DNA of 64,000 nt, from assembly GCA_050157065.1 (NCBI GenBank), contig CP189573.1; one strand, 5' to 3'. Source of the stretch: Avipropionibacterium sp050157065 (GTDB lineage Bacteria; Actinomycetota; Actinomycetes; Propionibacteriales; Propionibacteriaceae). Shown one piece after another: positions 7,316-17,855 of this stretch. The position numbers and the translations under genes were made by a program. Every line of letters starts with the position of its first letter. The first letter of the stretch is position 1. The notes beneath the pieces were generated by a model. That model ran no database searches. It worked only from the letters and a program-made list of their open reading frames with translations, and was not told the origin of the DNA.

Positions 7316-9001
7316 GTGGCGCCCACCCCCAAGTCGCGCCCGGGAGTCGTGATCATCGTTTTCCTGCTGGTGACGGTCGGACTGTACGCGGTCATGGCCG
7401 GCACGCAGAGCTGGCTGCCGAAGCTCGGTCTCGACCTGCGCGGCGGAACGACGATCACCCTGACCGCGAAGAACGTCGACCCGGCGACCGGGAACGCCGT
7501 CGACCAGAACAGCCTCGAGCAGGCGCGTCTGGTGATCCAGAACCGGGTCGACTCGCTCGGCGTCGGTGAGTCCGAGGTGACGGTCTCGGGTGACAACCAG
7601 ATCGTGGTGTCGGTCCCGAACATGCAGGAGCAGGAGCTGATCGACCTGGTCGGCCAGACCGCCATCCTGAACTTCCGCCTCGTCTACCTGGCCCAGCCGG
7701 TGGCGCCGATGATCCCGTCCCCGTCGGGCAGTCCCTCGGGCACCCCGTCGGGTGAGGGATCGGCCCAGCCGTCCGGGGAGCCCACCGGCAGTGCCGTCCC
7801 GTCCGGTGAGCCCAGTGGCAGCGCCACGACCGAGGGCAACGGACGGCCAGCACCGAACCTGCCGACGGTGCCACCGCCCAGCCCGGGCTCCGAGGGTGCC
7901 GACATCCCCGAGGCGGAGTCGATGGGTTGGCAGCCGACCGAGGCCGAGTACCAGCAGTTCATGGCCTACACCTGTGATCAGCCGCCGGTCGACAATCCGC
8001 GACAGCCGCTGATCACCTGCAGCGAGGACGGGACCGAGAAGCTGTTGTTGGGTCCGTCGATCATCGAGGGCCAGGACCTCACCGACGCCAACGCCGGCAT
8101 CCCCCAGGGGGAGCTGCAGTGGGTGGTCAACCTGTCGTTCAACAACGAGGCGGCGCAGACCTTCGCCGAGGCGACCACCATGCTGTCGCAGAAGCAGGAG
8201 CCGCAGAACCGGTTCGCGATCGTGCTGGACGGCACGTCCATCTCGGCACCGACGGTCGACAAGCCGATCCCCGGCGGCCAGGCGATGATCCAGGGCAACT
8301 TCAACCAGCAGTCGGCCCAACAGCTGGCGAACGTGTTGAAGTACGGTGCGCTGCCGCTGGCGTTCGACATCTCCTCGGTCGACACGGTCTCGGCCACCCT
8401 CGGCGGTGAGCAGCTGGAGGCGGGCATGATCGCCGGTGCGATCGGTCTGGCCCTGGTGCTGCTCTACGCCATCGCGTACTACCGCGGCCTGTTCGTGGTG
8501 ATCATCTCCTCACTCGCCATCGCTGCCGCGATGACGTACGCGTGCATGGTGCTGTTGGGCGAGAGCATGGGCTTCGCACTCAACCTGCCCGGCATCGCCG
8601 GCGCCATCGTGGCGATCGGTGTGACCGCGGACTCGTTCATCATCTACTTCGAACGAATACGGGACGAGGTACGTGAGGGGCGCACCCTGCGGACCGCGGT
8701 CGAGACCGGGTGGCAGCGCGCCCGGAGCACGATCATCATCTCCGACGCGGTGTCGATGCTGAGCGCGATCATCCTGTTCATCCTGGCGATCGGCTCGGTC
8801 AAGGGCTTCGCGTTCACCCTCGGGCTGACCACGATCATCGACCTCGCCGTCGTGCTGTTCTTCACCAAGCCGCTGGTGGTGTTGCTGGCCAGGACCAAGT
8901 TCTTCGGTGGCGGCCACAAGTTGTCCGGACTCGACGCCCGCCATCTGGGCGTGAAGTCGCTGCCCGGTCGGCGTCGCGCCGTTGCCGGAGGGAGGGCCTG
9001 A
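7316..9001 (+). CDS. secD: Protein translocase subunit SecD
   Basis: Uses the proton gradient to pull secreted proteins out of the SecYEG channel, as a partner of SecF. 561 residues: an N-terminal membrane helix (about 10-30), the LGLDLRGG motif, a large extracytoplasmic P1 region and five C-terminal helices beginning near residue 375. The P1 region carries a low-complexity Ser/Gly/Pro/Thr linker (about residues 137-190, repeated PSGEP and SGS units). GTG start three bases after yajC; the stop overlaps the secF ATG by one base (TGATG). Confidence 0.95.
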   Translation: MAPTPKSRPGVVIIVFLLVTVGLYAVMAGTQSWLPKLGLDLRGGTTITLTAKNVDPATGNAVDQNSLEQARLVIQNRVDSLGVGESEVTVSGDNQIVVSVPNMQEQELIDLVGQTAILNFRLVYLAQPVAPMIPSPSGSPSGTPSGEGSAQPSGEPTGSAVPSGEPSGSATTEGNGRPAPNLPTVPPPSPGSEGADIPEAESMGWQPTEAEYQQFMAYTCDQPPVDNPRQPLITCSEDGTEKLLLGPSIIEGQDLTDANAGIPQGELQWVVNLSFNNEAAQTFAEATTMLSQKQEPQNRFAIVLDGTSISAPTVDKPIPGGQAMIQGNFNQQSAQQLANVLKYGALPLAFDISSVDTVSATLGGEQLEAGMIAGAIGLALVLLYAIAYYRGLFVVIISSLAIAAAMTYACMVLLGESMGFALNLPGIAGAIVAIGVTADSFIIYFERIRDEVREGRTLRTAVETGWQRARSTIIISDAVSMLSAIILFILAIGSVKGFAFTLGLTTIIDLAVVLFFTKPLVVLLARTKFFGGGHKLSGLDARHLGVKSLPGRRRAVAGGRA

Positions 9002-10353
9002 TGGCACGCGGAGACCGTCGCCGGGGTCGCGACGAAGAGGAAGTGGACACCGACGTCACCGAGGTGGACGAGGACCTCGAGGACGACGAGGACCTTGAGG
9101 ATGACGACGAGGACCTCGAGGATGACGACGAGGATCTTGACGACGACGAGGATCTTGACGACGACGAGCCCGCGGCCCCCGTCAAGGCTGAGCCCCGACG
9201 GAACTTCGCGGAGCGGCTGTACAGCGGTGACCTGTCGTTCAACTTCATCAGTCTGCAGAAGTGGTTCTTCCTCTTCTCGGCGCTGCTGATCGTCGCGTCG
9301 GTCGCGATCGTCGGCATCCGGGGCTTCAACCTCGGCATCGAGTTCCGTGGTGGAGCCGACTTCCAGGTGCACGCCACCGTGACCGACGAGACCGTCGGCG
9401 ACTTCACCGACGCGGTGGTCGCCACCGGACTGCCCGAGATGCGTGAGGTGACGGTCCGGACCATCGGCACCGACCGGGTCCGGATCCAGACCAGGACCCT
9501 CGACTCGCAGACCGAGGTGCCGGTCGTCCAGGCCGCCATCGCCGAACAGGCGGGCGTCCCGGTCGAGGAGGTCGCGTACAGCCTGATCGGTGCCTCATGG
9601 GGTCAACAGATCACCCAGCAGGCGCTGATCGCGTTGGGGGTCTTCCTGGGCCTGGTCTCCCTGGTCATCGCCATCTACTTCCGCAACTGGAAGATGTCGG
9701 TGGCCGCGATGGTCGCCTTGCTGCACGACCTCGTCGTCACGGTCGGGGTGTACGCGGCCGTCGGCTTCGTGGTCACCCCGGCGACCGTGATCGGTGTGCT
9801 GACCATCCTCGGGTACTCGCTGTACGACACCGTGGTGGTCTTCGACAAGGTCCGCGAGAACACCAAGAACCTGATGGGACAGACCACCCACACGTACGCC
9901 CGGGCGGCCAACCTGGCCGTCAACCAGGTGCTGGTGCGGTCGATCAACACCACCGTCATCGGTGTGCTGCCGGTCGCGGCACTGTTGTTCGCCGGTACCG
10001 TCATCCTCGGTGAGGGGCCGCTGAAGGACCTGTCGCTGGCGCTGTTCACCGGCATGATCGCCGGCGCGTACTCGTCGCTGGTGATCGCGACACCGTTGCT
10101 GGTGGTGATGAAGAACCGCGAACCGGGCATCAAGAAGCACAACCAACGGGTGGCCCGCCGCCGCAAGGCATCCGCCGGCACGGGCTCGGTCGCGGTGAAG
10201 CAGACCGAGCCGCAGCTGGTGACCGCCGGTGCCACGGCCGGCACTGACTCCGCGGGCCCGCACGGCACCAGTGCGGCGAAGGATCGGGAGCTGCGGTCCG
10301 GTGGCGCAAAACGACCACAACCGGTGCGGAAGACACGCAGCAGGCGACGATGA
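9001..10353 (+). CDS. secF: Protein translocase subunit SecF with acidic N-terminal extension
   Basis: Second half of the SecDF export-assisting pump. 450 residues, longer than the usual 300-400, because about 65 residues precede the first membrane helix: a basic start (MARGDRRRGR) followed by a run of Asp/Glu repeats. The family motif FNLGIEFRGG follows, then five membrane helices with the GVLTILGYSLYDTVVVFDKVREN segment. The C-terminal 80 residues are basic and Ala-rich. The start overlaps the secD stop and the stop overlaps the apt ATG. Confidence 0.94.
   Translation: MARGDRRRGRDEEEVDTDVTEVDEDLEDDEDLEDDDEDLEDDDEDLDDDEDLDDDEPAAPVKAEPRRNFAERLYSGDLSFNFISLQKWFFLFSALLIVASVAIVGIRGFNLGIEFRGGADFQVHATVTDETVGDFTDAVVATGLPEMREVTVRTIGTDRVRIQTRTLDSQTEVPVVQAAIAEQAGVPVEEVAYSLIGASWGQQITQQALIALGVFLGLVSLVIAIYFRNWKMSVAAMVALLHDLVVTVGVYAAVGFVVTPATVIGVLTILGYSLYDTVVVFDKVRENTKNLMGQTTHTYARAANLAVNQVLVRSINTTVIGVLPVAALLFAGTVILGEGPLKDLSLALFTGMIAGAYSSLVIATPLLVVMKNREPGIKKHNQRVARRRKASAGTGSVAVKQTEPQLVTAGATAGTDSAGPHGTSAAKDRELRSGGAKRPQPVRKTRSRRR
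9070..9165 (+). repeat. In-frame acidic minisatellite in secF
   Basis: Five tandem units of 18 or 21 bases encode EDLEDD, EDLEDDD, EDLEDDD, EDLDDD and EDLDDD (secF residues 24-55). The units are nearly identical at DNA level (GAGGAC/T CTC/TTGAG/C plus GAC/GAT codons), so slippage is a likely origin. Confidence 0.85.
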
Positions 10354-10919
10354 CGGGCGGGGTGAAGGAGACGGGCGGGGTGAAGGTGACGTCACACGCT
10401 CGGGTCGTCGCGGACCTGGTCCGGACCGTGCCCGACTTCCCGTCCCCGGGTGTGCTGTTCTCCGACATCGCCCCGGTGCTGGCCGACCCCGCCGGGCTCG
10501 CCGCCGCGGTGCACGCGATGGCCGAGGCGGTTCCCGGTCCGATCGACGCGGTGGTGGGGGTCGAGGCCCGCGGCTTCATCCTGGGGGCACCGGTCGCACT
10601 GGCCCTGGGCTGCGGCTTCGTGCCGGTCCGCAAGCCCGGCAAGCTGCCCGGCGCGTTGGTGAGCCACAGCTACGCCCTCGAGTACGGCGAGTCCAGTCTC
10701 ACCATGCAGGTGGACGCACTGCCGCCCGGGGCCCGGGTGTGGATCGTCGACGACGTCCTCGCCACCGGCGGCACGGTGGTCGCCACCGCTGACCTCGTAC
10801 GGCAGGTCGGGGGAGTCACGGTCGGCGTCGGCGTGCTGCTCGAACTGCCCGACCTGGGTGGCCGGGACCGGATCGTCGGAGCCGGTCTGGGACCTGTCTG
10901 CAGTGTGGTGACGTCGTGA
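10350..10919 (+). CDS. apt: Adenine phosphoribosyltransferase
   Basis: Makes AMP from adenine and PRPP (purine salvage). 189 residues with the DFPSPGVLFSDI start of the fold, GVEARGFILGAPVA, RKPGKLPG and the PRPP-binding loop VWIVDDVLATGGT. The ATG overlaps the secF stop by four bases. A perfect six-residue duplication (TGGVKE, TGGVKV) follows the start, and in-frame GTG codons at 10380 and 10386 offer shorter starts closer to family length. apt between secF and rel is the usual actinobacterial order. Confidence 0.93.
   Translation: MTGGVKETGGVKVTSHARVVADLVRTVPDFPSPGVLFSDIAPVLADPAGLAAAVHAMAEAVPGPIDAVVGVEARGFILGAPVALALGCGFVPVRKPGKLPGALVSHSYALEYGESSLTMQVDALPPGARVWIVDDVLATGGTVVATADLVRQVGGVTVGVGVLLELPDLGGRDRIVGAGLGPVCSVVTS
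10353..10388 (+). repeat. 18-bp tandem duplication at the apt start
   Basis: Two head-to-tail copies of an 18-base unit starting ACGGGCGGGGTGAAGG, differing at one base, immediately after the apt ATG. Each copy contains a GTG codon in frame. Confidence 0.8.
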
Positions 10920-11965
10920 GCGCACGGGACGTCCGGACTGGTCGCGAATACGTCTCCGACGCCCTGATCCGGCTCCCGTTCCGGCGATCGACCCCACTGG
11001 TGCAGCTCGGCCAGCGGGCGGCACTGGCCGGTGTTCTGCTGGTCCTGATCGTGGCCATGGTGTGGCTGGACCGGGACGGCTACACCGACAACAGTGACGG
11101 TACGGTCAACCTGGTCGATGCCCTCTACTACTCGACGGTCACGATCACCACCACCGGGTACGGCGACATCACCCCGGTCGCCCTGCACTCCCGGCTGATC
11201 AACGCGTTCATCGTCACGCCGATGCGGATCACGTTCCTGGTGCTGTTGGTCGGGACCACCCTGGAGGTCCTGGCGAACCAGGGCCGCCGCATCTACATCG
11301 ACGCCCGTTGGAGGAAGAGGATGCGCAACCACGTCGTCGTCATCGGCTACGGCACCAAGGGCCGGGCCGCGGTCCAGACCATGATCCGCAACGAGGTCGA
11401 CCTGACCAAGGTCGTCGTGATCGACGGCCAACAACGTGCCCTCGACGACGCGAGCCGTGACGGCGTCGCGGCCCTGCAAGGTGATGCGACCCGCCGCGAG
11501 CTGCTGCAACGCGCCGAGATCAGCAAGGCCCGCGAGATCATCATCACCCTCGACCGGGACGACTCGGCGATCCTGACCACGTTGACCGTCCGGCGGCTCA
11601 ATCCCAGTGCCCACGTGGTGGTGGCCTGCCGGGAGCACGACAACGCCTCGCTGCTGCGACAGTCGGGTGCCGACGCGGTCGTCACCTCCTCCGACGCTGT
11701 CGGCCGACTGCTCGGGCTGTCGGCGGTGAGTCCCAACCTCGGTACCGTGATCGAGGACATCCTGAGCTCCGGCGAGGGGTTGGAGGTGTTCGAGCGGCTG
11801 GCCGCCCCGGACGAAGTCGGTCGCCACCCCTCCGAGATCGAGGGCGAGCAGGTGGTCGCGGTGGTCCGGAACAAGACATTGCGGCGGTTCTACGACCCGG
11901 CGGTCGCCGAGTTGCAGACCGGTGACCACGTGATCGTGGTCCGGCAGGCACCCGAGGACCAGTAG
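10916..11965 (+). CDS. Two-helix potassium channel with RCK (TrkA-N) domain
   Basis: 349 residues: TM1 about 33-51, pore helix and the K+ selectivity filter TTTGYGD at 78-84, TM2 about 95-119, then a cytoplasmic RCK domain starting HVVVIGYGTKGR (Rossmann nucleotide-binding loop) and a RCK_C-like tail. This is the MthK/Kch plan: a tetrameric K+ channel gated by a cytoplasmic ring. GTG start overlaps the apt stop by four bases (GTGA), so it is translationally coupled to purine salvage and Sec genes. It separates apt from rel, which are often adjacent. Confidence 0.92.
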   Translation: MSARDVRTGREYVSDALIRLPFRRSTPLVQLGQRAALAGVLLVLIVAMVWLDRDGYTDNSDGTVNLVDALYYSTVTITTTGYGDITPVALHSRLINAFIVTPMRITFLVLLVGTTLEVLANQGRRIYIDARWRKRMRNHVVVIGYGTKGRAAVQTMIRNEVDLTKVVVIDGQQRALDDASRDGVAALQGDATRRELLQRAEISKAREIIITLDRDDSAILTTLTVRRLNPSAHVVVACREHDNASLLRQSGADAVVTSSDAVGRLLGLSAVSPNLGTVIEDILSSGEGLEVFERLAAPDEVGRHPSEIEGEQVVAVVRNKTLRRFYDPAVAELQTGDHVIVVRQAPEDQ

Positions 11966-12009
11966 CGCTGGTCCCACGCGCCCCGCACGGCCCCGGCGTG
12001 TCGGGAACG

Positions 12010-12015
12010 TAGACT
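12010..12015 (+). promoter_or_regulatory. Candidate -10 box for rel
   Basis: TAGACT 53 bases before the rel ATG, leaving a leader of about 46 bases with a strong GGGAGGGAG ribosome site. Confidence 0.45.
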
Positions 12016-12067
12016 TGCCGACGGGGTGAGCAGTCACCCGTGCAGCCGACGAGGGGAGGGAGCCGCC

Positions 12068-14392
<2,325 letters not shown>

Positions 14393-14418
14393 GGCGGCTC
14401 GCCTTCAGCTGACGTCGG

Positions 14419-15726
14419 TCACCCACTGAAGTCGTTCACCGCGGCTTCGGCCTGTTCCAGCCACGTCCGGTACGTCTCGGCCGCCTTGTGTGCCTGCTCG
14501 GCGGCCCGGTTGTCGCCCCGCGCCTCCGCCTTCTCCGCCTTGGTCTCCTGCTCGGCGATCTGCGACCGCAGCTTGTCGGCGGTGTCCTCCGCCCGGGCGC
14601 GTGCCTCGGGGTTGGTGCGCTTCCAGCGGTCGTCCTCGACCTTCTTGATGGCGTTCTCCAGCGCCTTCATCCGTTGGTCGAGGGGTCGGATCGCATCGCG
14701 TGGCACCTTGCCGATCTCGGACCACTTGTCGAGCAGTTCGCGGTACGCGGTCTTCGCCCGGTCGAGGTCGTCGGTCGGCCTGATCTGCGGCTCGTACTCG
14801 GCCAGCAACGCCTCCTTGGCGTCCTGGTTGCCCTTGTACTCCTTGTCCTGCTCGGCGTTCGCGGCGGTCCGGGCCTCGAAGAACTTGTCCTGCAGGCCAC
14901 GGAAGGTGGCCCACAGCTTGTCGTCCACCTCCCGTGGGGCGGGCCCGGCAGCCTTCCAGCGCGTCATCAGGTCGCGGAAGGCACCGGAGGTGGGACCCCA
15001 GTCGGTCGAGTCGGCCAACGCCTCGGCCTCGGTGATGATCCTGCGCTTCTCGTCGGCGGCCGCGTCACGCTTGTGGGCCTGCTCGGCGAACTGGGCCTTG
15101 CGGCGGCGGGTGTAGGTGGTGCGCGCCGACGAGAACCGGTGCCACAGCTCGTCGTCGGTGGCCTTGTCGATGCGGGGGAGCGCCTTCCACTTCTCCAGCA
15201 GGTCGCGGAACTTGTTCACCCCGCCCCGCCAGTCGTTGCCGGCGGCCAGCCGTTCGGCCTCGGCGACGTACCCCTCCTTGGTGGTGCGGGTCGCCGCCTG
15301 GTGCTCGGCCTTCTCGGCACGCCGCACCTCCCGCTGCTCGGCGAGCTTCGGGGCGAGCGCGTCCAACCGGGCCCACAAGGCATCCAGGTCGCCGACCGCG
15401 CTCGCCTCGGCGATCGCCTGCCGTTCCTTCTTGATCAGGTGGGCGGCCTCGTCCGGGCTCACCGAGCCGGCGTCGATCCGCTTCTCCAGCAGTTCCACCG
15501 TGACCGCCAGCGCCTCGTACCGTTTGGTGTAGAACGCCATCGCCTCGTCGAGCGGGGTGTCGGGCATCTGCCCGACCACCCGCTCCCCGGCGGCGGTGCG
15601 GACGTGGACCGTACCGTCGGGATCGACGCGACCGAAGTCGGCGGGGTTCTGCGGATGTGCGGCGGCGGACTCCTGCTTGCCGGAGGCAGCGGGGTCGCGC
15701 GGGGTGGGGGCGGCCTGCTCAGTCAT
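14419..15726 (-). CDS. DUF349 repeat protein
   Basis: 435 residues, highly charged and helical, with three or more DUF349 units recognisable by the pattern FRDLLEKWKALPR...DDELWHRF (also FRDLMTRWKAAGP...DDKLWATF and YRELLDKWSEIGKVPRD). Coiled-coil character is likely throughout. The family is common in actinobacteria close to rel and hisS but its molecular role is not established to my knowledge. Convergent with rel. Start ambiguous between 15726 and 15735 (both ATG); the former follows GGAG. Confidence 0.85.
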   Translation of the reverse strand: MTEQAAPTPRDPAASGKQESAAAHPQNPADFGRVDPDGTVHVRTAAGERVVGQMPDTPLDEAMAFYTKRYEALAVTVELLEKRIDAGSVSPDEAAHLIKKERQAIAEASAVGDLDALWARLDALAPKLAEQREVRRAEKAEHQAATRTTKEGYVAEAERLAAGNDWRGGVNKFRDLLEKWKALPRIDKATDDELWHRFSSARTTYTRRRKAQFAEQAHKRDAAADEKRRIITEAEALADSTDWGPTSGAFRDLMTRWKAAGPAPREVDDKLWATFRGLQDKFFEARTAANAEQDKEYKGNQDAKEALLAEYEPQIRPTDDLDRAKTAYRELLDKWSEIGKVPRDAIRPLDQRMKALENAIKKVEDDRWKRTNPEARARAEDTADKLRSQIAEQETKAEKAEARGDNRAAEQAHKAAETYRTWLEQAEAAVNDFSG

Positions 15727-15744
15727 GGTCTCCATCTTGCCCGA

Positions 15745-15750
15745 TAGGGT
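15745..15750 (+). promoter_or_regulatory. Candidate leaderless promoter for the metallo-hydrolase gene
   Basis: TAGGGT ends seven bases before the GTG at 15758. The divergent DUF349 start lies only 32 bp from that GTG, so the two promoters overlap. Confidence 0.5.
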
Positions 15751-15757
15751 GGCTCGG

Positions 15758-16438
15758 GTGTTCCTCGCATCCTTCCCGTCGGGCGCCTTCGACGCGAACT
15801 GTTATCTGGTGGCGGCCGAGGGTACGACCGAATGTGTCGTGATCGACGCCGGACAGGACGCGTTCGACACGATCGTCGAGCTGTGCCGGGAACACGGCCT
15901 GACGCCGGCTGCGGTGGTGGCGACCCACGGCCACCTGGACCATGTCGCCGATGCCGCCGCGGTGGGCGAGCACTGGCAGGTCCCGTGCTGGATCCACCCC
16001 GGTGACCGCGGCCTGCTCGCCGACCCGCTCAGCGGGCTCGGGCCCCAGCTGGCACCGATGGTCGCGCCGTTCCTGGCCGCCCACGGTGACGTCCTGCCGA
16101 CCACGGTGGCCGAGCTCACCGCCGGTGAACGGGTGGCGGTTGCCGGGGTGGGGCTGACCGTGGTGGAGGCGCCGGGTCACACGCCGGGATCGGTGGTGCT
16201 CACCCTGGACGTGCCGACCGAGCCGAACACCCCACCGGTGGCGTTCACCGGTGACGTCGTGTTCGCCGGATCGGTCGGTCGGACCGACCTGCCCGGTGGC
16301 GACCCGGCCACGATGGCGGCCACGCTGGCCCGGCTGGTCGCCGAACTCGACCCGGCGACCGTGCTGCTGCCCGGGCACGGCCCTCGGACGACCCTGGCCG
16401 ACGAAATCCGACGGAACCCACACCTGCCGTCGGCCTAG
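15758..16438 (+). CDS. Metallo-beta-lactamase fold hydrolase (glyoxalase II-like)
   Basis: 226 residues. Zinc ligands are visible: THGHLDHV (HxHxDH), the histidine in EAPGHTPGSVV, the aspartate in AFTGDVVF and the terminal PGHGP. The FPSGAFDANCYLV start is typical of small hydroxyacylglutathione hydrolase-like proteins found between rel and hisS in actinobacteria. The thiol substrate is unknown; glutathione is not expected in this group. GTG start set by the leaderless promoter; the stop TAG lies inside the next -10 box. Confidence 0.9.
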   Translation: MFLASFPSGAFDANCYLVAAEGTTECVVIDAGQDAFDTIVELCREHGLTPAAVVATHGHLDHVADAAAVGEHWQVPCWIHPGDRGLLADPLSGLGPQLAPMVAPFLAAHGDVLPTTVAELTAGERVAVAGVGLTVVEAPGHTPGSVVLTLDVPTEPNTPPVAFTGDVVFAGSVGRTDLPGGDPATMAATLARLVAELDPATVLLPGHGPRTTLADEIRRNPHLPSA

Positions 16439-16441
16439 GAT
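16436..16441 (+). promoter_or_regulatory. Candidate -10 box for hisS
   Basis: TAGGAT overlaps the stop codon of the upstream hydrolase. Leader about 55 bases with a GAAGGAG ribosome site nine bases before the ATG. Confidence 0.4.
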
Positions 16442-16502
16442 GTCGGGGCACGCTCGACCCACCACCCCGTCTGGTCCAACCACGAGAGAAGGAGCCGGCT
16501 GC

Positions 16503-17846
16503 ATGGCCCGCACCACCCCGATGTCCGGCTTTCCCGAGTTCCTGCCGGCCGACCGCATCATCGAACAGCGGGTGCTCGACGCGCTGACGACGGTGTTCGA
16601 GCTGCACGGCTTCGGTTCGGTCGAGACCCGGGCGATCGAGCCGCTCGAGGTGTTGGCCGGCAAGGGTGAGGTCGACAAGGAGGTGTACGCTGTCCGTCGG
16701 CTGCACGCCGACACCGACGGTGACGACGCGCCGGTCTGGGGTCTGCACTACGACCTGACCGTGCCGTTCGCCCGCTACGTGCTGGAGCACGCCGGCAAGC
16801 TGCAGTTCCCGTTCCGGCGCTACCAGGTGCAGAAGGTGTGGCGCGGTGAACGACCGCAGGAGGGCCGCTACCGCGAGTTCACCCAGGCCGACGTCGACAT
16901 CGTCGGGGCTGACGTGTTGGCCGACCACCACGACGTCGAGATCGTCGCGGTCGCCGCGGACGGGTTCGCCCGGCTGCGCCGCGACCTCGGGTTCCCGGCG
17001 GCGGTGCTGCGGGTCAACAACCGCAAGCTCGCCGAGGGCTTCTACACCGGGTTGGGGATCGACGACCCGGCGGCCGTGCTGCAGCGGATCGACAAGCTCG
17101 ACAAGATCGGCCCGGACCGGGTCGCGGCGAGCCTGGTCGCCGACTGCGGGGTCACCGAGGCGGTCGCCCGCAGTTGTCTGGCGTTGGCCGAGATCGCCAC
17201 CACCGACGAGTCGTTCGTCGACCGGGTCCGCGCGCTCGGGGTCGACCACCCGCTGCTCGACGAAGGGCTCGAGCTGCTGGCCGCCGTGGTGCGCGGTGCC
17301 GGCCGGGTCGCTCCCGGGCTGGTCCGCGCCGACCTCAGCATCGCCCGCGGCCTCGACTACTACACCGGTACCGTGTTGGAGACCCAGCTCGCCGGGTACG
17401 AGTCGCTGGGGTCGGTCGCCTCGGGTGGCCGGTACGACCGGCTCGCCTCCGACGGCCGCCGTACCTACCCCGGAGTCGGGTTCTCGTTCGGCGTCTCGCG
17501 GATGTTGGTGCCACTGCTGGGCCAAGGTGTGCTCACCACCGATCGGTCGGTGCCCACCTGTGTGCTGGTCGCGGTGGACGCCGACGAGTCGCGCGACGCC
17601 GCCTTCGCCACCGCGACCACCCTGCGCGGCCGGGGGATCCCGGCCGAGGTCGCCCCGAAGGCGGACAGGTTCGGCAAGCAGATCCGCTACGCCGACCGGC
17701 GCGGCATCCCCTACGTCTGGTTCGCCCGGCCGGACGGGGACGAGGTCAAGGACATCCGGTCCGGCGACCAGGTGGCCGCCGACGCCGACAGCTGGCAGCC
17801 GCCGGCCGATGACGTACGCCCCCGGGTACGACCCGCCGGGGAGTGA
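16503..17846 (+). CDS. hisS: Histidyl-tRNA synthetase
   Basis: Charges tRNA-His. 447 residues, class II synthetase: motif 1 around GFPEFLPADRIIEQRVLD, motif 2 QKVWRGERPQEGRYREFTQAD-like region, HisA motif GLDYYTGTVLE, motif 3 GVGFSFGVSR, and a C-terminal anticodon-binding domain (about residues 345-430). FPEFLP and PFRRYQVQ match the actinobacterial form. Tail-to-tail with the ThrE-like gene with only three bases between stops. Confidence 0.96.
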   Translation: MARTTPMSGFPEFLPADRIIEQRVLDALTTVFELHGFGSVETRAIEPLEVLAGKGEVDKEVYAVRRLHADTDGDDAPVWGLHYDLTVPFARYVLEHAGKLQFPFRRYQVQKVWRGERPQEGRYREFTQADVDIVGADVLADHHDVEIVAVAADGFARLRRDLGFPAAVLRVNNRKLAEGFYTGLGIDDPAAVLQRIDKLDKIGPDRVAASLVADCGVTEAVARSCLALAEIATTDESFVDRVRALGVDHPLLDEGLELLAAVVRGAGRVAPGLVRADLSIARGLDYYTGTVLETQLAGYESLGSVASGGRYDRLASDGRRTYPGVGFSFGVSRMLVPLLGQGVLTTDRSVPTCVLVAVDADESRDAAFATATTLRGRGIPAEVAPKADRFGKQIRYADRRGIPYVWFARPDGDEVKDIRSGDQVAADADSWQPPADDVRPRVRPAGE

Positions 17847-17855
17847 GCCTCACTC
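17841..17855. terminator. Short palindrome holding both stop codons
   Basis: GAGTGAG-C-CTCACTC: the hisS TGA and the minus-strand TGA of the ThrE-like gene both lie inside a 7-bp inverted repeat flanked by GGG and GCCC. It could act as a two-way terminator hairpin, though there is no U-run. Confidence 0.4.

Noticed and set aside
7690..7860. Ser/Gly/Pro-rich segment of secD as a frameshift artefact
   Set aside because: The frame stays open with normal codon use and SecD motifs continue on both sides, so it is a linker within the P1 domain.
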